From Heracleum sosnowskyi (lineage: Eukaryota; Streptophyta; Magnoliopsida; Apiales; Apiaceae), in contig CM061245.1 in the NCBI GenBank assembly GCA_030848705.1, positions 59,112,006-59,176,005 on the forward strand: DNA of 64,000 nt, given 5' to 3'. This document shows, piece after piece, positions 46,101 to 58,718 of this stretch. Every line of letters starts with the position of its first letter. Position 1 is the first letter of the stretch. The translations under genes and the position numbers were made by a program. The notes beneath the pieces were generated by a model, which worked only from the letters and a program-made list of their open reading frames with translations, was not told the origin of the DNA and ran no database searches.

Positions 46101-46650
46101 TCCAGTTAAGTTGATTCTTTTCTTATATTGCCATTGTCTTTGGCCAGCTGAGTTCATTTTTATCTATAAATTGCCATTGTTGTATCATTATTTCATCTTG
46201 TGCAGTTTTATTAATACTTGCTGAGCCTTTTGCTCACTCTTGCTGTTAATCTTGACATTTCAGTAAAACGAGAGGATGTCACACCGAGAGATAGTTCGCG
46301 TTAGGTTTTCAGATTCCACCGAGATCTTGGAGTGTACATTCATGCAGGAGGTTGTAGTAGTGTATTAGTATCTAAGTTTTAGTAGTTTAATGGTTTGTAA
46401 TTAAATTTATTTATTAGAAGATGTAAATTATTAGACTTTTGGTTATTAGTGATAGCCTTCTATCGGGGCGTCCTAATGACGTGTTGTGGTTGTTGTAGTA
46501 ATCTTGTGGTAGTATCTGTTTCAAACTGTAACCTGATGTGGTCTTGGAGTAGTCCAGGGGTTTGTTATTTTATATTGTTATTAACAGGTTTATGTTGTTC
46601 GTTAGAATGCGTGATGCCCAAAATCGTAACCCCGGGTTTTGAGGGCGTCA
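43165..46650 (+). mobile_element. E6 Gypsy (Tekay-like) 5' LTR
   Basis: TGTAATATCC (as in E3) to GAGGGCGTCA, then TAGGTTGGTATCAGAGC with the Met tRNA PBS at 46656. No coding sequence. 43690-43925 is a GC-rich island, in contrast to the AT-rich rest. Only about 28 bp of internal sequence remains before E5. Confidence 0.7.
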
Positions 46651-46678
46651 TAGGTTGGTATCAGAGCGACAGGTTATC

Positions 46679-49600
46679 TATAATAACCCGAATTTTTGGA
46701 AAAATTTAAAACTTTTCTTATTATGATTAAGTGCAGCAGTGAATAGTGATATTGGTGGATGAATAGTGATTTTGAGGGTTAAGAAAATTTTTCATGCCAC
46801 CTATGTATGAGACGTAGTGTGGACGTTCCGAAGTCATATTAGTGATCTACGGAGTAAATAAGTGAATGCAAAGACGAACGGAATTCAGAAATTCCAAATT
46901 TTATTTTGGTGTAATATTCGACCGGGCAGCGAATTATATATTATTATATTCAAGAAATGAGATATTAAAATTGAGGATTTGAGGATTTAATATTTTGGAA
47001 TTTTATTATTTTATTAAAGTCGATTTAAGGATCCGATTGTTGAAGTGAATAGTGAATAGTTACTATTCACTGCGAGAATCGCGTAAAGTTTTACTCGCTC
47101 TTTTTGGAAAATATTTCGAATCGTTTCAAGAGGAACAAGGCAATATTTACAGGATTAAATATAGACATGGAAGTAACATGTAACAAGATTAGTTCGAGAG
47201 ATGAAGCCACCTAGGGCTATGACTCACCATTTATACAAAATATCTCATCTTTTATCAAAATCAACCAAAAATCAAAAATCCTTTCTTTTCTTCATTTTCG
47301 GCTAAAACAAATCAGCCGGACTGAAAGATTCATATCTCCTTCATTTCTCGGTGGAAAATGGCGATCTATAGCTTGTTGGAAAGGTCGTGAGATAACCTAC
47401 ATTTCCTATTTCACAAGTGTCTTCCATTTGAGCAAGGTAAGACCTTCATTGTTCCAGTTCTTTAAACCGGTGTATAGTAACTCCGAGAATTCATAACTTG
47501 TTCTTGATTTTCTTTTGCAAGTTTAAGGATGATAACCATGGATAAAGACTCTCTTAAGGCTTACAAGCTCTTGTGGTGTATTTAAGGATTCAAGGAAGGT
47601 ATACCACTCATCCACCCATTTGATTTATGTTGAGATTTAAGTGAATTTTCTAGTAATGTTTAAGAATAAGCGTGTTTATGGAATTTGGAGTATGTATGGT
47701 TAATTCTTGATGAATACTTGTTGTTGGTTGATGTTGGTGATGTGTTCTTGAAGTATATGAACTGGTTATGTTGTAAAAGTTTTGGGTTGTTGAATTCATT
47801 TGGTTTTAAGAGGTTTTGACATAACAAAAACCGGGAAACGTTACGATTATAGCCGTCGTAATGCCCATTTGATTTAAGGCTGTTTTGAGCAAGAATTACG
47901 AACTGGTCTTGGAATATTTTTGAACAACACCAACCATGAACATGTAGGTCTTGTTTTAAGGTTTGTTTTGGTATAAAGATCATGTCTATACGATTTACGG
48001 TTTAGGAGAAAAGTGAGTTTTAGTAAACGCCGTTCGGAAGAACAACCCATCTCTGGTCAGTCACTTTGAGGCTATTTTTGGACCACTTAGAAGCCATATT
48101 AAAATGTGAAACTTTGAGGGATAATACTAGAGACAGTTAAAAAGGCTCAAGAAAAAGATTCGGATTAAAAAGATTATTTTTCGATTTTATAAAAATGTGT
48201 TAGCCGAGGTTGCGCAAGTGAAAACCACTGAAAACGAGACTTAGAAACCAAGGTTCCAAATGGTTAAGTATAACTTAGATTTGAGGACGGATTTCGAACC
48301 AAACTTATGATATAAGTATTTGACGAATAACATGGACTTAGTGTGACGCTAGAGCGAGCAAGTAATGCCTTGGTTGTGTTTCGCTTACGTGTTTAAGCAT
48401 TGAGTTATAAGTGGTTTATCGAGGGGATTAACCGTGTGTTTTCGTTTGACTTTGTCTAGATTGTCCGACATCGTCGCGAACCCCTATCACTTCTCGAGCA
48501 TCAGGCAAGTTTACTAAACCTTACTCTATTATTCAGAGTATGTATATTTCCAATGTTCAATACTTGTGTATTCCCAATTTATATACCAAATCTTTGTTGC
48601 AAGTATTGTGGCAAGTTTTCTAAATCTATACTTTGAAGTATTGATTATATATTACTGCTTTTGCCATGTGTGGAGTTATACAGTTTTGCGATACATGTTA
48701 TATATTGTATAAAATAGAGTTTAATTTTGGTTTATATATGAGCTTTGAGATAAAGTAGTTATAAACCGGTGTACCTTGTAGCTCTATAGATAAGAGCAGG
48801 TTTATTGTTTCGACTCTAGACCGGGAGTCGATATTTTGTTATATAGATAGTCGTGGAAACCCGGAGGGATTCCAGCGGCAGAGTACTATTCATCTTGAGG
48901 AATATTATTATTAAACGTTATTTATATTCCGGAAAGTATTTATTTCTTGGAAATGATTTGATTATGTGCTTCTAAGCTAGATATGGGATATTAGTAGGTT
49001 AAGGGCGTATGATTTTCTTGAAAGATCAGACGTGATTATATTTTGTATATGATAAATGTTATTTTCCGATAAAGATATCGGGTACTGTTATTCGAGGATT
49101 AATTATTTAATTAAAGTATATTATTTATGAATATTCATTTGAGGAGTATTGACTTAAAGAATATTAGTGTGAATATTCATTTAAGGATTATTTATTTAAT
49201 GAATACTACTTTTGAATATTTATTTGAGATTTAATTATTTAATGAATATTATTTTGAATATTCATTTGAGATTAATTATGTAATGAATATTACTTTCGAA
49301 TATTCAAATGAGATTTATTAATTAAGGAATATTATTTCAGATATTCATTTGAGGTTTACTTAATCGAAGAATATTATTGTGAATATTATCTGAGGATTGT
49401 TTAATGAATATTATTTTTGAATATTCATTTGAAGATTAATTATTTGTTTAATGAATATTATTTTCAAATATTCATTTGAGGATTACTTACTTAATAAATA
49501 TTATTTTCAAATATTCATTTAAGATTTACTTATTTAATAAATATTATTAAGTACTTGTAAATCAAAGGAGGTTCCCAAAACAATGTTTTTCCATTTAAAT

Positions 49601-51043
49601 CTGTCTTTTAAAGAGGATTTAAATGTTCGCTCAACTATAAAAAATATGGGAAACCTGAATTAAGTGACTACTACTCTTTTTAAACTCTCAATTCAAAAAC
49701 TGTCAGGGGACAGATATTTTCTCAAAGCAATGTAATTGCTGCAAGTCAAATATTGTGTTACCACCTCAACGATCGAGGGGTAAATTCATGGAACAAGTCG
49801 ATATCCATTAACAAGCATAGCTTGGGAAATATTGGGGAATCTTCCTTTCCAACCTAGATATAACTACTTAGTGGAGTCGTATCAACAAGTGTTACACTTG
49901 GGGAAAGGAGGATGACCTTTACGTTTCAGAGTCATGGATTTCATCTGAACTAGGAGTGGTGTAAGTGGTCCAGTTGCGATTGACCCATCCAACTTTTATG
50001 GCCCCAAATGGGTCGGGAGGTCACTGGAAGGCGGTAGACAATGTCAGGTCGTCGTGATTCTTCCATCTACATGTAGAAAACATATTTGAGCGGTGCGACC
50101 TGCTACTGATCATAGCAAGGTTAGGCACAGCGGGCGCGGTAGCAACTCCGGTATTAGTTCATCATCCAATTTGGATATTCCTGCAACATGCATTGGGATA
50201 AAGAACCAATCATGTTGGCAGGGGGTCGAAAAGTGTTTGGAAATGAAGTGACAATAAATCCATATAACTTCATCTTTTATATCATATGACTCTGTGGATA
50301 CCTTACATAACAGGAGTTATGGTAAGGGAGTTGTTTATACTGAATAACCTTATAACTTCATCTTCTAAGTTATATGTTGATATTCTGCTTACATGGCAGA
50401 TATTTTTCGGAAAGGTTATATTTGGTTTACTTTGAAACCTCATCTTCTATACTAGAACTTTGTTCATAATATAGCACAAGTTTGCAAAAATATTATGAAA
50501 ATGATATTTGAAGTACAATAATGGTACTGTTTTTGGGAATACATTCTGATAAGGAAATAATTTCAGTATCGAGATATTTTGACAAATTATTGTCTTATAC
50601 CCGCTTTATTCTGGGTTGAGTTAAAGGCAGGATTATGCCATACTTTTATTACCTTGCTGAGCTATCGCTCACTCTTGCTATTGTTTTATATATATTATAT
50701 AGCAGCGAAGCAGGATGCCAATGGGACGGCACATACCTCGCAAGGCGTTTCCATAAACAGTTTCTAGCAGTGATCCCGAAGAGTAGTACGAACCAATCGA
50801 ATCAGGCTACAGCTTTTGGTATTCAACTTATGGATAGATATGAATGGTATGAGAGGATTGTGAGCATCAGAAGACTAAGTTGGTAATGTAACAATACTTA
50901 GAAATTGTATCAGTAACAGATTCAAAAGACATTTGGGTATTGTAATAAAAGAATTATTTATTCCGCAGTTGTTATATGGTGTCATTTCTGAGACTCTAAC
51001 CTGTGTGTGTGTGTGTGAGACATATATTGTGGGGTCATGAGCA
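46679..51043 (+). mobile_element. E5 Tekay LTR, interrupted by E4
   Basis: Starts TATAATAACCCG (family TGTAATAnCCC with TG changed to TA). It is similar along its length to the E3 LTR, including TTAGTGATCTACG, CTGTCAGGGGACAGATATTT and the TTGTGGGGTCA near the end. About 80 bp before the expected GGCTGTTACA end it is broken by E4. Contains a second 43-bp hairpin array. Confidence 0.8.
49090..49550. repeat. 43-bp hairpin tandem array in the E5 LTR
   Basis: About ten imperfect units with GAATATTATTTTCGAATATTC-type inverted repeats, the counterpart of the array in E3, with a different copy number. Confidence 0.85.
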
Positions 51044-51533
51044 TATATTGCTGACGTTTGTTCATCAGTGTTTAAGTACCAGGTACATATCAGAGTTTAC
51101 ATGGAAGCCGGTCATAGTTTGTTAAAGTCTGACAGGGTGATAGTTGACTTAGCTGTCGGTGCAAAGATAAAGATTCTAGAAGCAATATATTCTGAAGATG
51201 GAAAGAAGCAGAATATATTGATACAGCTAAGGAGACTGGACAGAAGACTGAAGCAATCCTTAATTGATAATAATTGTATAGCTAATTTATAGGAATATCA
51301 ATTAGAGATGGATTGTAAGTAGCTGTGTACTATATAAACACAGATAGGTTATCCCTAGAAGGGATACGCGAACATTGAATATATTATTCTTGTAACCTAG
51401 TAGCTCTTTGTGATTCATTAACATCACTAAGAGAGAATTATTTAATATAATTCAGTTTGTTGATTTACAAACCTGTGTTCTTGATTGTTATTCTCATACA
51501 TACTTGATTATATATTGTGTATTCGGCCTAACA
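51044..51533 (+). mobile_element. E4 5' LTR
   Basis: Ends GGCCTAACA at 51533. By alignment with the 3' LTR it should start at 51036 with TGTTAGATATAA, but 51036-51050 reads instead as Tekay LTR running into ATATTGCTGACG, so about 8-14 bases of its start are lost or changed. TATATAAAC (51331) is a TATA-like box. Confidence 0.85.
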
Positions 51534-51548
51534 ATTGGTATCAGAGCC
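51534..51548 (+). promoter_or_regulatory. E4 primer-binding site
   Basis: ATTGGTATCAGAGCC just after the LTR, complementary to initiator Met tRNA. Confidence 0.9.
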
Positions 51549-51596
51549 AAGGCTGTTTAATATATACAGTTTTACGATTCAAACACAGTAATAATC

Positions 51597-53921
51597 ATGT
51601 CTGAAGAAAATCAAACTGCTCCTAAGGCTGAACAGGTTAAGCCCAATTCTGTGAGTCGATATGAAACAATCAGGGTTCCAATTCTCAGGCCAGTAGAGTA
51701 TCCGATTTGGAAGGTGAAGATGACCATGTTTCTGGAGGCTACAGATCCAGAATACCTTGACAGAATCTATGATGGTCCTCATATGCCGACTAAATTGTCC
51801 CATGTTGTTGATGGTCAAGAACAAAAGACTGTTCCAAAGGAAAAGAAAGATATGACTCCTGAGGACATCTCATCAATTGCAAAAGATGCAAAGGTTAGAC
51901 ATCTTCTCCACAGTGCTTTAGATAATGTTATGTCTAACAGAGTAATTGGCTGCAAGACTGCCAAAGAGATATGGGATGCTTTAGAAGTCAGATGCCAGGG
52001 AACAGGTGCTATTAAGAAGAACAGAAAGACAATACTCACACAGGAGTATGAGCACTTTGATTCAAGACCTAATGAAACCTTGACTGAGACTTATGACAGA
52101 TTTTGTAAACTATTGAATGATCTGTCTCTGGTTGATAAAGAATATGAGCTTGAAGAGTCTAATCTCAAGTTTCTGTTATCTCTACCTGAAAAGTGGGATT
52201 TAAAGACAACCACAATAAGAGATAATTATGAGCTTGCTGATACAGATCTTGATGAAATCTATGGGTTGTTGAAAACTCATGAACTGGAGATAGAACAAAG
52301 GAATAGAAGATTGAGTAAAAAGACAAAATCTGTTACTCTCAAAGTTGAGGAGAAGCCCATCAAGAAGGAATCATCAAGAAAGAAAGCCAAGGGAAAGGCT
52401 TTAGTCATTAAATCTGAAAGCGAGTCATCAAACTCTGATGATGACTCAAACTCTGATGAAGCTTCTGACTCTGAGGATGATGAAGAACAGATGATGCAAA
52501 TGGCTGCACTGATGGTGAAGACCTTCAAGAAGATGGGATTCAAGAACTTTAAGAAAGGAAAGAGATTCTCAAGGAAAAATTCAAACTCTGAAAGGAAAAG
52601 TTTTAGAAAGTCTGATGGAAGGGGGACCAAGTCTGGCAAGAAGGATAAATCTGAAATCCAGTGCTACAAGTGTAAGGAGATGGGTCACTATGCTCCAGAG
52701 TGCAAGAAAGGCAAATCTGAGAAAGCACTCATCTCTAAAGGCAAAGACTGGGCAGATACTTCAGACTCTGATGATGGAGAAAATTATGCTCTAATGGCAA
52801 CTGTCAGAGATTAGACTGAATCATCTGAAAATAAGGTACCCCTAACTACTTATGCTTATGATACTGATAATATATCTGAATTGAGAGTATATCTGAAAAG
52901 CGTACATGTTAGTTATAGGGATCAGACTTTAGAAAATGAGAGAATTAAATCTGAGAATCTTAGCCTTAAAGATAGAAACAAGTTTCTTGAAGGAGAACTT
53001 GAAAATATGAAGCAGATTCAAAAAGAAAGAGATGATGCTGTTTATGTAGAACAGGAGTTGCTGAAAAGATATAAGCAATTAGAATCTGATCTAGAAAAAG
53101 AAAGAAAAATAATCAAGACTTGGACAGATTCTGGAAGAGACACTCATCAAGTGTTTCAGACAGATTCTGTAGGTTTAGGCTATTGTGAAAATGATGAACT
53201 TAGGTTTAAAGACAAAGTTAAGGTAAAACCACAACTTAAACCTGTGAAATTTGTTCCAGAAGCCAATAAGTTAAAATCTGTTGTAATAAGAGAAGCTGAT
53301 ATGGAATCAGATGAAGCCTGTGAAAGACAGGAAAATATTATAACAGAAAAACTTATGGAAAGAGAAGCTGTTAGAAAGCCAGTAAAAACTTGTGAAAAAC
53401 AGGTTAATGTTGGCTTGATGACAGGAAAACAGTTCAATCATAAGCTGAAAGAGGTAAAATCTGCCATGAAACCAAAAGGGTCCAAGAAGAATAGGAATGG
53501 AAAGATAGGCATAAATAAAAGAAATAATCATTTGCCTACTGGTGCTGCTCCAAGGAAAACATGTTATAATTGTGGTAGTTCTAATCATCTTGCTAATTAC
53601 TGCACAAAGAATAAAAATATCAATTCTTTACCTTCTACATCAGGAGTAAAGAATGATTATGTTAGGGTTAGACCACAGACTTTATGCACACACTGTGGGA
53701 GCACTTGGCATTCCATTTATACTTGCAAGAGTTATCATGCTATTTATCACAACTATTATGAGCTAAAACCCAATCTGAAGTGGGTTAGAGCAAACTCTGC
53801 AAGTGTAAAGTCTGACAATGTTAGTTTAAACTTTGTTGATAGTAATTCCGCTGCAAAAACTAACACTGTTAAGAAAGACAAAGGATCCAAGCAAGTCTGG
53901 GTCCTTAAAACTAACACTTAG
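51597..53921 (+). pseudogene. E4 gag
   Basis: One frame with a single TAG at 52812. The first 405 codons hold the Sirevirus gag domain (YPIWKVKMTMFLEATDPEYL, YEHFDSRPNETLTETYDRF, LPEKWDLKTT, YGLLKTHELEIEQRN), an acidic/basic linker and a CCHC knuckle (CYKCKEMGHYAPEC). After the stop comes a coiled-coil stretch (SLKDRNKFLEGELENMKQIQ) and two more knuckles, CYNCGSSNHLANYC and CTHCGSTWHSIYTC, ending QVWVLKTNT at a TAG. It makes the particle protein and binds RNA. The C-terminal part is the counterpart of the E2 gag-like ORF. Confidence 0.9.
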
Positions 53922-53934
53922 TGTTTGTTTGTGA

Positions 53935-56900
53935 TTGCAGGGCATAAAAGAGAGCACCCTTATCTTGGACAGTGGATGCTCAGGACACATGACTGGAAAT
54001 AAAGCCCTGCTATCAGATTTTGAGGAGAAGGCTGGCCCAAAAGTTTCCTATGGAGATGGCAACATAGGACACACTCTGGGATATGGCAATATTAATCTTG
54101 GAAGTGTCATCATCACGAATGTAGCTCTAGTCTCAGGACTCAAGCATAATCTGCTATCTATGAGTCAAATCTGTGATAGAGGAAACCATGTAGATTTTCA
54201 TACTGAATACTGTGAAGTTATCAGTAAATCTACTGGAAAAGTTGTTCTAGTTGGACACAGGCGCAACAACATTTATGAAGCAAGTTTGGTAACAAACTCT
54301 GATGGAAAAACAGTGTGTCTGACTGCAAGAATGTCAAATGAAGAGAGTTGGAATTGGCATAAGAAGCTCTCTCATCTCAATTTGAACAACATAAATGAGC
54401 TAATAAGAAAGGATCTTGTAAGGGGACTCCCAAAATCAATACTCAGTCTAGATGGCCTATGTGATTCTTGTCAAAAGGCCAAGCAAAGGAAGTCATCTTT
54501 CAAGAGCAAATCTGAATCTTGAGTAGTGGAACCTTATCATCTTCTTCATGTTGATCTCTTTGGATCAGTGAATGTGATGTCCATGGGCAGAAAGAAATAT
54601 GCTCTAGTAATTGTTGATGAATATACTAGATATACATGGGTGTATTTCTTATCAAAGAAGGATGAAACTGCTCAAACTCTGATGGATCATGTAAATCTAC
54701 TAGACAAAGGATCACAGCACAAAGTCAAAATTATAAGGAGTGATAATGGAACTGAATTCAGAAACTCAATCATGGAAGCTTTCTGCAAGGAAAGAGGAGT
54801 GAAACAAGAGTTTTCTGCACCTGGAACTCCACAGCAAAATGGTGTAGTTGAAAGGAAGAACAGAACTTTAATTGAAGCAGCCAGAACTATGCTTGAAGAA
54901 GCAAAATTACCAACTTATTTCTGGGCAGAAGCTGTTCAAACTGCTTGTTTTACTCAAAATGCAACATTGATCAACAAGCATGGGAAAACACCATATGAGA
55001 TGGTGAAAAATAAGAAGCCAAATTTGAAATATTTTCATATATTTGGATGCAAATGCTTTGTGTTGAAGACTCATCCTGAACAGTTGACCAAGTTCGAGTT
55101 AAAAGCTGATGAAGGAATCTTTGTTGGCTATCCATTGTCAACAAAAGCATTCAGAGTCTACAATCTGAGAACTAAAGTGATCATGGAATCCATACATGTG
55201 TCATTTGATGACAAGAAAATAACTGGACTTGATGACTTAGATGGATATGATCAACTGCGTTTTGAAAATGAAGGTTTATTCTCTGATGATGTAAACTCTG
55301 ATGAAGCAGTACCGACAAACTCTGATGAAGCGGTTCTGACAAACTCTGACGAAGCATACTCTGAACCTCTACTGGTAAATACTGGAGAAACTGAATATTC
55401 TCAAATTGAACAAAATGGAGAACCAGTTGAGGGGGAGCGTGAAGAAGCTCAACAAGACACAACAAGTGAGTCAGTTGAGGAAACTGATTCAAATTTCTGA
55501 CAGTTCAAACTCTGAGCCATCCAATTCAGGGGGAGCCTCAGATACTGCAGAAAGTCAACATATGAATCAGGAGAGCATGGATCAAGGGGGAGGATCCAAT
55601 AATGATGCAAGAAACCACTTACCAACAGCAAGAAAGTGGACACAGGCACACACACCTGATCTCATAATTGGAGATCTTGATGCTAGTGTGAGAACTAGAA
55701 GTGCAACAAATAATGAGTGTCTGTATCATGCTTTCTTGTCTCAAACAGAACCAAAGAAAGTGGAGGAAGCTCTTCAAGATGCTAATTGGATTACAGCAAT
55801 GCAAGAAGAGTTAAATGAATTTGAAAGAAATGAAGTCTGGACACTTGTACCTAGACCAAAGAATAGATCAATAGTAGGTACAAAGTGGGTTTTCAGAAAC
55901 AAGACTGACAGTGAAGGTGTGATTACAAGAAACAAGGCTAGACTTGTGGCTAAAGGTTATTCACAACAGGAAGGGATTGACTATGATGAAACCTTTGCTC
56001 CAATTGCAAGATTGGAAGCCATAAGAATTTTTCTGGCCTATGCTGCACACAAGAAGTTTAAAGTCTTTCAGATGGATGTAAAGAGTGCTTTTCTCAATGG
56101 GAAGCTTGAAGAAGAAGTGTTTGTTGAACAACCACCAGGATTTGTAGATCCCAAGCATCCAGATTATGTCTACAGGCTTGACAAGGCATTATATGGACTA
56201 AAGCAAGCACCAAGAGCATGGTATGAAACTCTTGCTCAATTTCTTTTAGAAAGTGGGTTCACAAGAGGTACAATTGATAAAACCTTGTTTTATTTCAATT
56301 CTGGTGATGATTTGCTTTTAGTTCAAATTTATGTAGATGATATTATCTTTGGATCTACTAATGACAAACTTTGTAAGAAGTTTGCAAAGCTTATGCAATC
56401 CAGGTATCAAATGAGCATGATGGGAGAGCTTAGTTATTTTCTAGGCTTACAGGTCAAGCAAACAGATGATGGTATTTTTATCAATCAAGCAAAATATACT
56501 AGAAATCTTCTCAAGAAATTTGGTATGCTTGATAGTTCATCTGCTACAACTCCCATGGCTACAGCAACAAAGCTAGACAAAGACACATGAGCCTCAGTAG
56601 ATATGACAAACTACAGAGGAATGATAGGGTCTTTACTGTATCTTACTGCAAGTAGACCTGATATCATGTATGCAACATGTCTTTGTGCAAGATTTCAAGC
56701 AGATCCCAGAGAGCCTCATCTAACAGCTGTAAAAAGGATTTTAAAATATCTCAAAGGAACCATAACCTTGGGTTTGTGGTATCCTAGAGAATCAGAGTTT
56801 AAGCTAATTGGTTACTCTGATGCAGATTTTGCAGGCTGTAAGATAGACAGAAAAAGTACAAGTGGAAGCTGTCAATTCTTAGGTGACAGATTGGTTTCTT

Positions 56901-57274
56901 GGTATAGCAAGAAACAAAAGTCTATTTCCACATCCACTGCAGAAGCAGAGTATATAGCTGCTGGTAGCTGTTGTGCACAGATTCTGTGGATGAAGAATCA
57001 GTTGCTGGATTATGGTTTGAAGTACTCTAAAATACCTATTTTCTGTGATAACCAAAGTGCTATTGCTATGACAGGAAATCCAGTACAGCACTCCATGACC
57101 AAGCACATCAGCATAAGGTATCATTTTATCAGGGAACATGTGGAAGAAGGAAACATTGAGCTTCATTTTGTGTCTACAGACCAACAACTTGCAGATATCT
57201 TCACCAAACCTTTGAGTGAAGCTACTTTTACAAGATTGGTAAATGAACTTGGAATGATCTCTGGTTTCGACTAG
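53935..57274 (+). pseudogene. E4 pol (protease, integrase, reverse transcriptase, RNase H)
   Basis: Frame +1 relative to gag. Protease LDSGCSGHMTG (about 53965); GAG-pre-integrase SWNWHKKLSHLNLNN and CDSCQKAKQRKSSF; TGA at 54520; integrase core LLHVDLFGS, IIRSDNGTEF, QQNGVVERKNRT; linker with repeated NSDEA; a frameshift between 55406 and 55500; reverse transcriptase NEVWTLVPRPKNRSIVGTKW, FQMDVKSAFLNG, YVDDIIFG (about 56330); TGA at 56588; RNase H GYSDADFAGCKIDRKSTSG and DNQSAIAMTGNP, ending near 57274. All catalytic motifs are visible, but two stops and the frameshift prevent one polyprotein. Confidence 0.93.
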
Positions 57275-57901
57275 AGATACGGGTTAGAATAAAAAACTAT
57301 ACATGTTTGATTTTTTTATGCTCATGATTCCTTGCATGTATTAACTGTTATGAGTACCAGTATCATAAACTCTGAAAGTAAACTCTGCTGCTAAACTTTG
57401 TTAGTCATAAAGTGTTGGTCATACTCTGATAGTAAGAGTCTAATGCTATACTCTAATTGTAATTTTGTCTGAAACATATGGACCAATGAAGAAATTTGTA
57501 TGAGGCATAATTCTCAGTAAGTAATTATGAATCCTTAAGAGTTATATAGATTCTGATCTCAAATATGTGCAGTAAGTTAACACAGCATGATACTGTCTCT
57601 ATATTTATAGCATCTCTTAGTTTATTGATCCTATACACTGAGTCTGTATTAGCTGTTTGCATTTTCTCTCATAAATTAATTGTATTAACTGATGAAAAGT
57701 CTAAACTCTGATTATTAATTGCAAATAATTCACCCTCAAATCAAAAGATGCCAAAAAGAGCACAAATTCCTTTGAGATCATGTTGTGCCTAGGAAGATCC
57801 AGGAACTTATTGTATGAAATAAGGGCTAAAATCTTTGATTTTTGGTGACTAGTGCCAACCACTGATTACTGGAAAAATAAAAATTTAATTAAAAATAAAA
57901 T

Positions 57902-57974
<73 letters not shown>

Positions 57975-58718
57975 GGGGTGAAAAATAAAAGATATATCCA
58001 AATGAAAGGATATCAGTATTACAGAGTTTAGATATAAAATCAGATTTTATTTTATACATGAGAGTTTTGGCAACCAGTTTTTACTGCTTTAGTTTGTGGA
58101 TTTTATGCACTTTGAGATGATCTAAATATTGATTTCGGTAAACTCTGCTATTGCACACACAATTATTCACACCTGTACAGATTGAGAAAAGAGTTTATTG
58201 ACAAAGAAGGACAAATGGTAAACACTGATGTATTGTGTGAAATACGCCGAGGTAACATTGTTTTAATCTCTGATGGTTAAAATGATTTCTTTGTTTCAGA
58301 CATTTTATAATTTTGAGATTAGACATTTGTTTTGAAATTCAAAGGAGTATGATAACAAACGGTTCATATTTGTATTAAACAGAGAGAGAAAGGTTGAGTG
58401 TTTTGAACAATGTGATAAGCGGTAATAATGGCTATTTTTACTGTGCATGTGTATTGAAAGTTGTTACATACAGCTGTCAGCGTATACACGTTTGACACCT
58501 GTCCCACTCACACACTTTTCAAAGACGCCTGCTGTGTGTAGTAATGATTAAAACGTTTGAGTTTTAATCTTCACAGTTATTATTTAAATATACTACACAT
58601 AAACGGTTCATTCTTTTACACACCTCAACTTTTCATAAGCTTTTACTTACACACATTGTCTCAAACACTTTCACTGCATACAATCTATTCTCTGTTTGCT
58701 TTCTTCTAAACTGTTCTA
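57275..58718 (+). other. E4 spacer between pol and 3' ORF
   Basis: Non-coding. Carries AAACTCTG words (57368, 57380, 57705, 58139), a GGGGGTG purine run (57975), and near its end TATTTAAATATA (about 58585) then a T/C-rich leader of about 130 bases before the ATG. The layout suggests a separate promoter for the 3' ORF. Confidence 0.55.
57905..57971. repeat. (AT)n microsatellite
   Basis: Uninterrupted AT repeat of about 33 units in the E4 spacer. Confidence 0.97.

Noticed and set aside
51068..51292. 74-codon ORF, also found at 62507-62764
   Set aside because: It is inside the E4 LTRs, so two copies are expected; no domain seen.
55181..55492. Minus-strand ORF with LHQSL repeats
   Set aside because: Shadow of the NSDEA repeats in the E4 pol linker.
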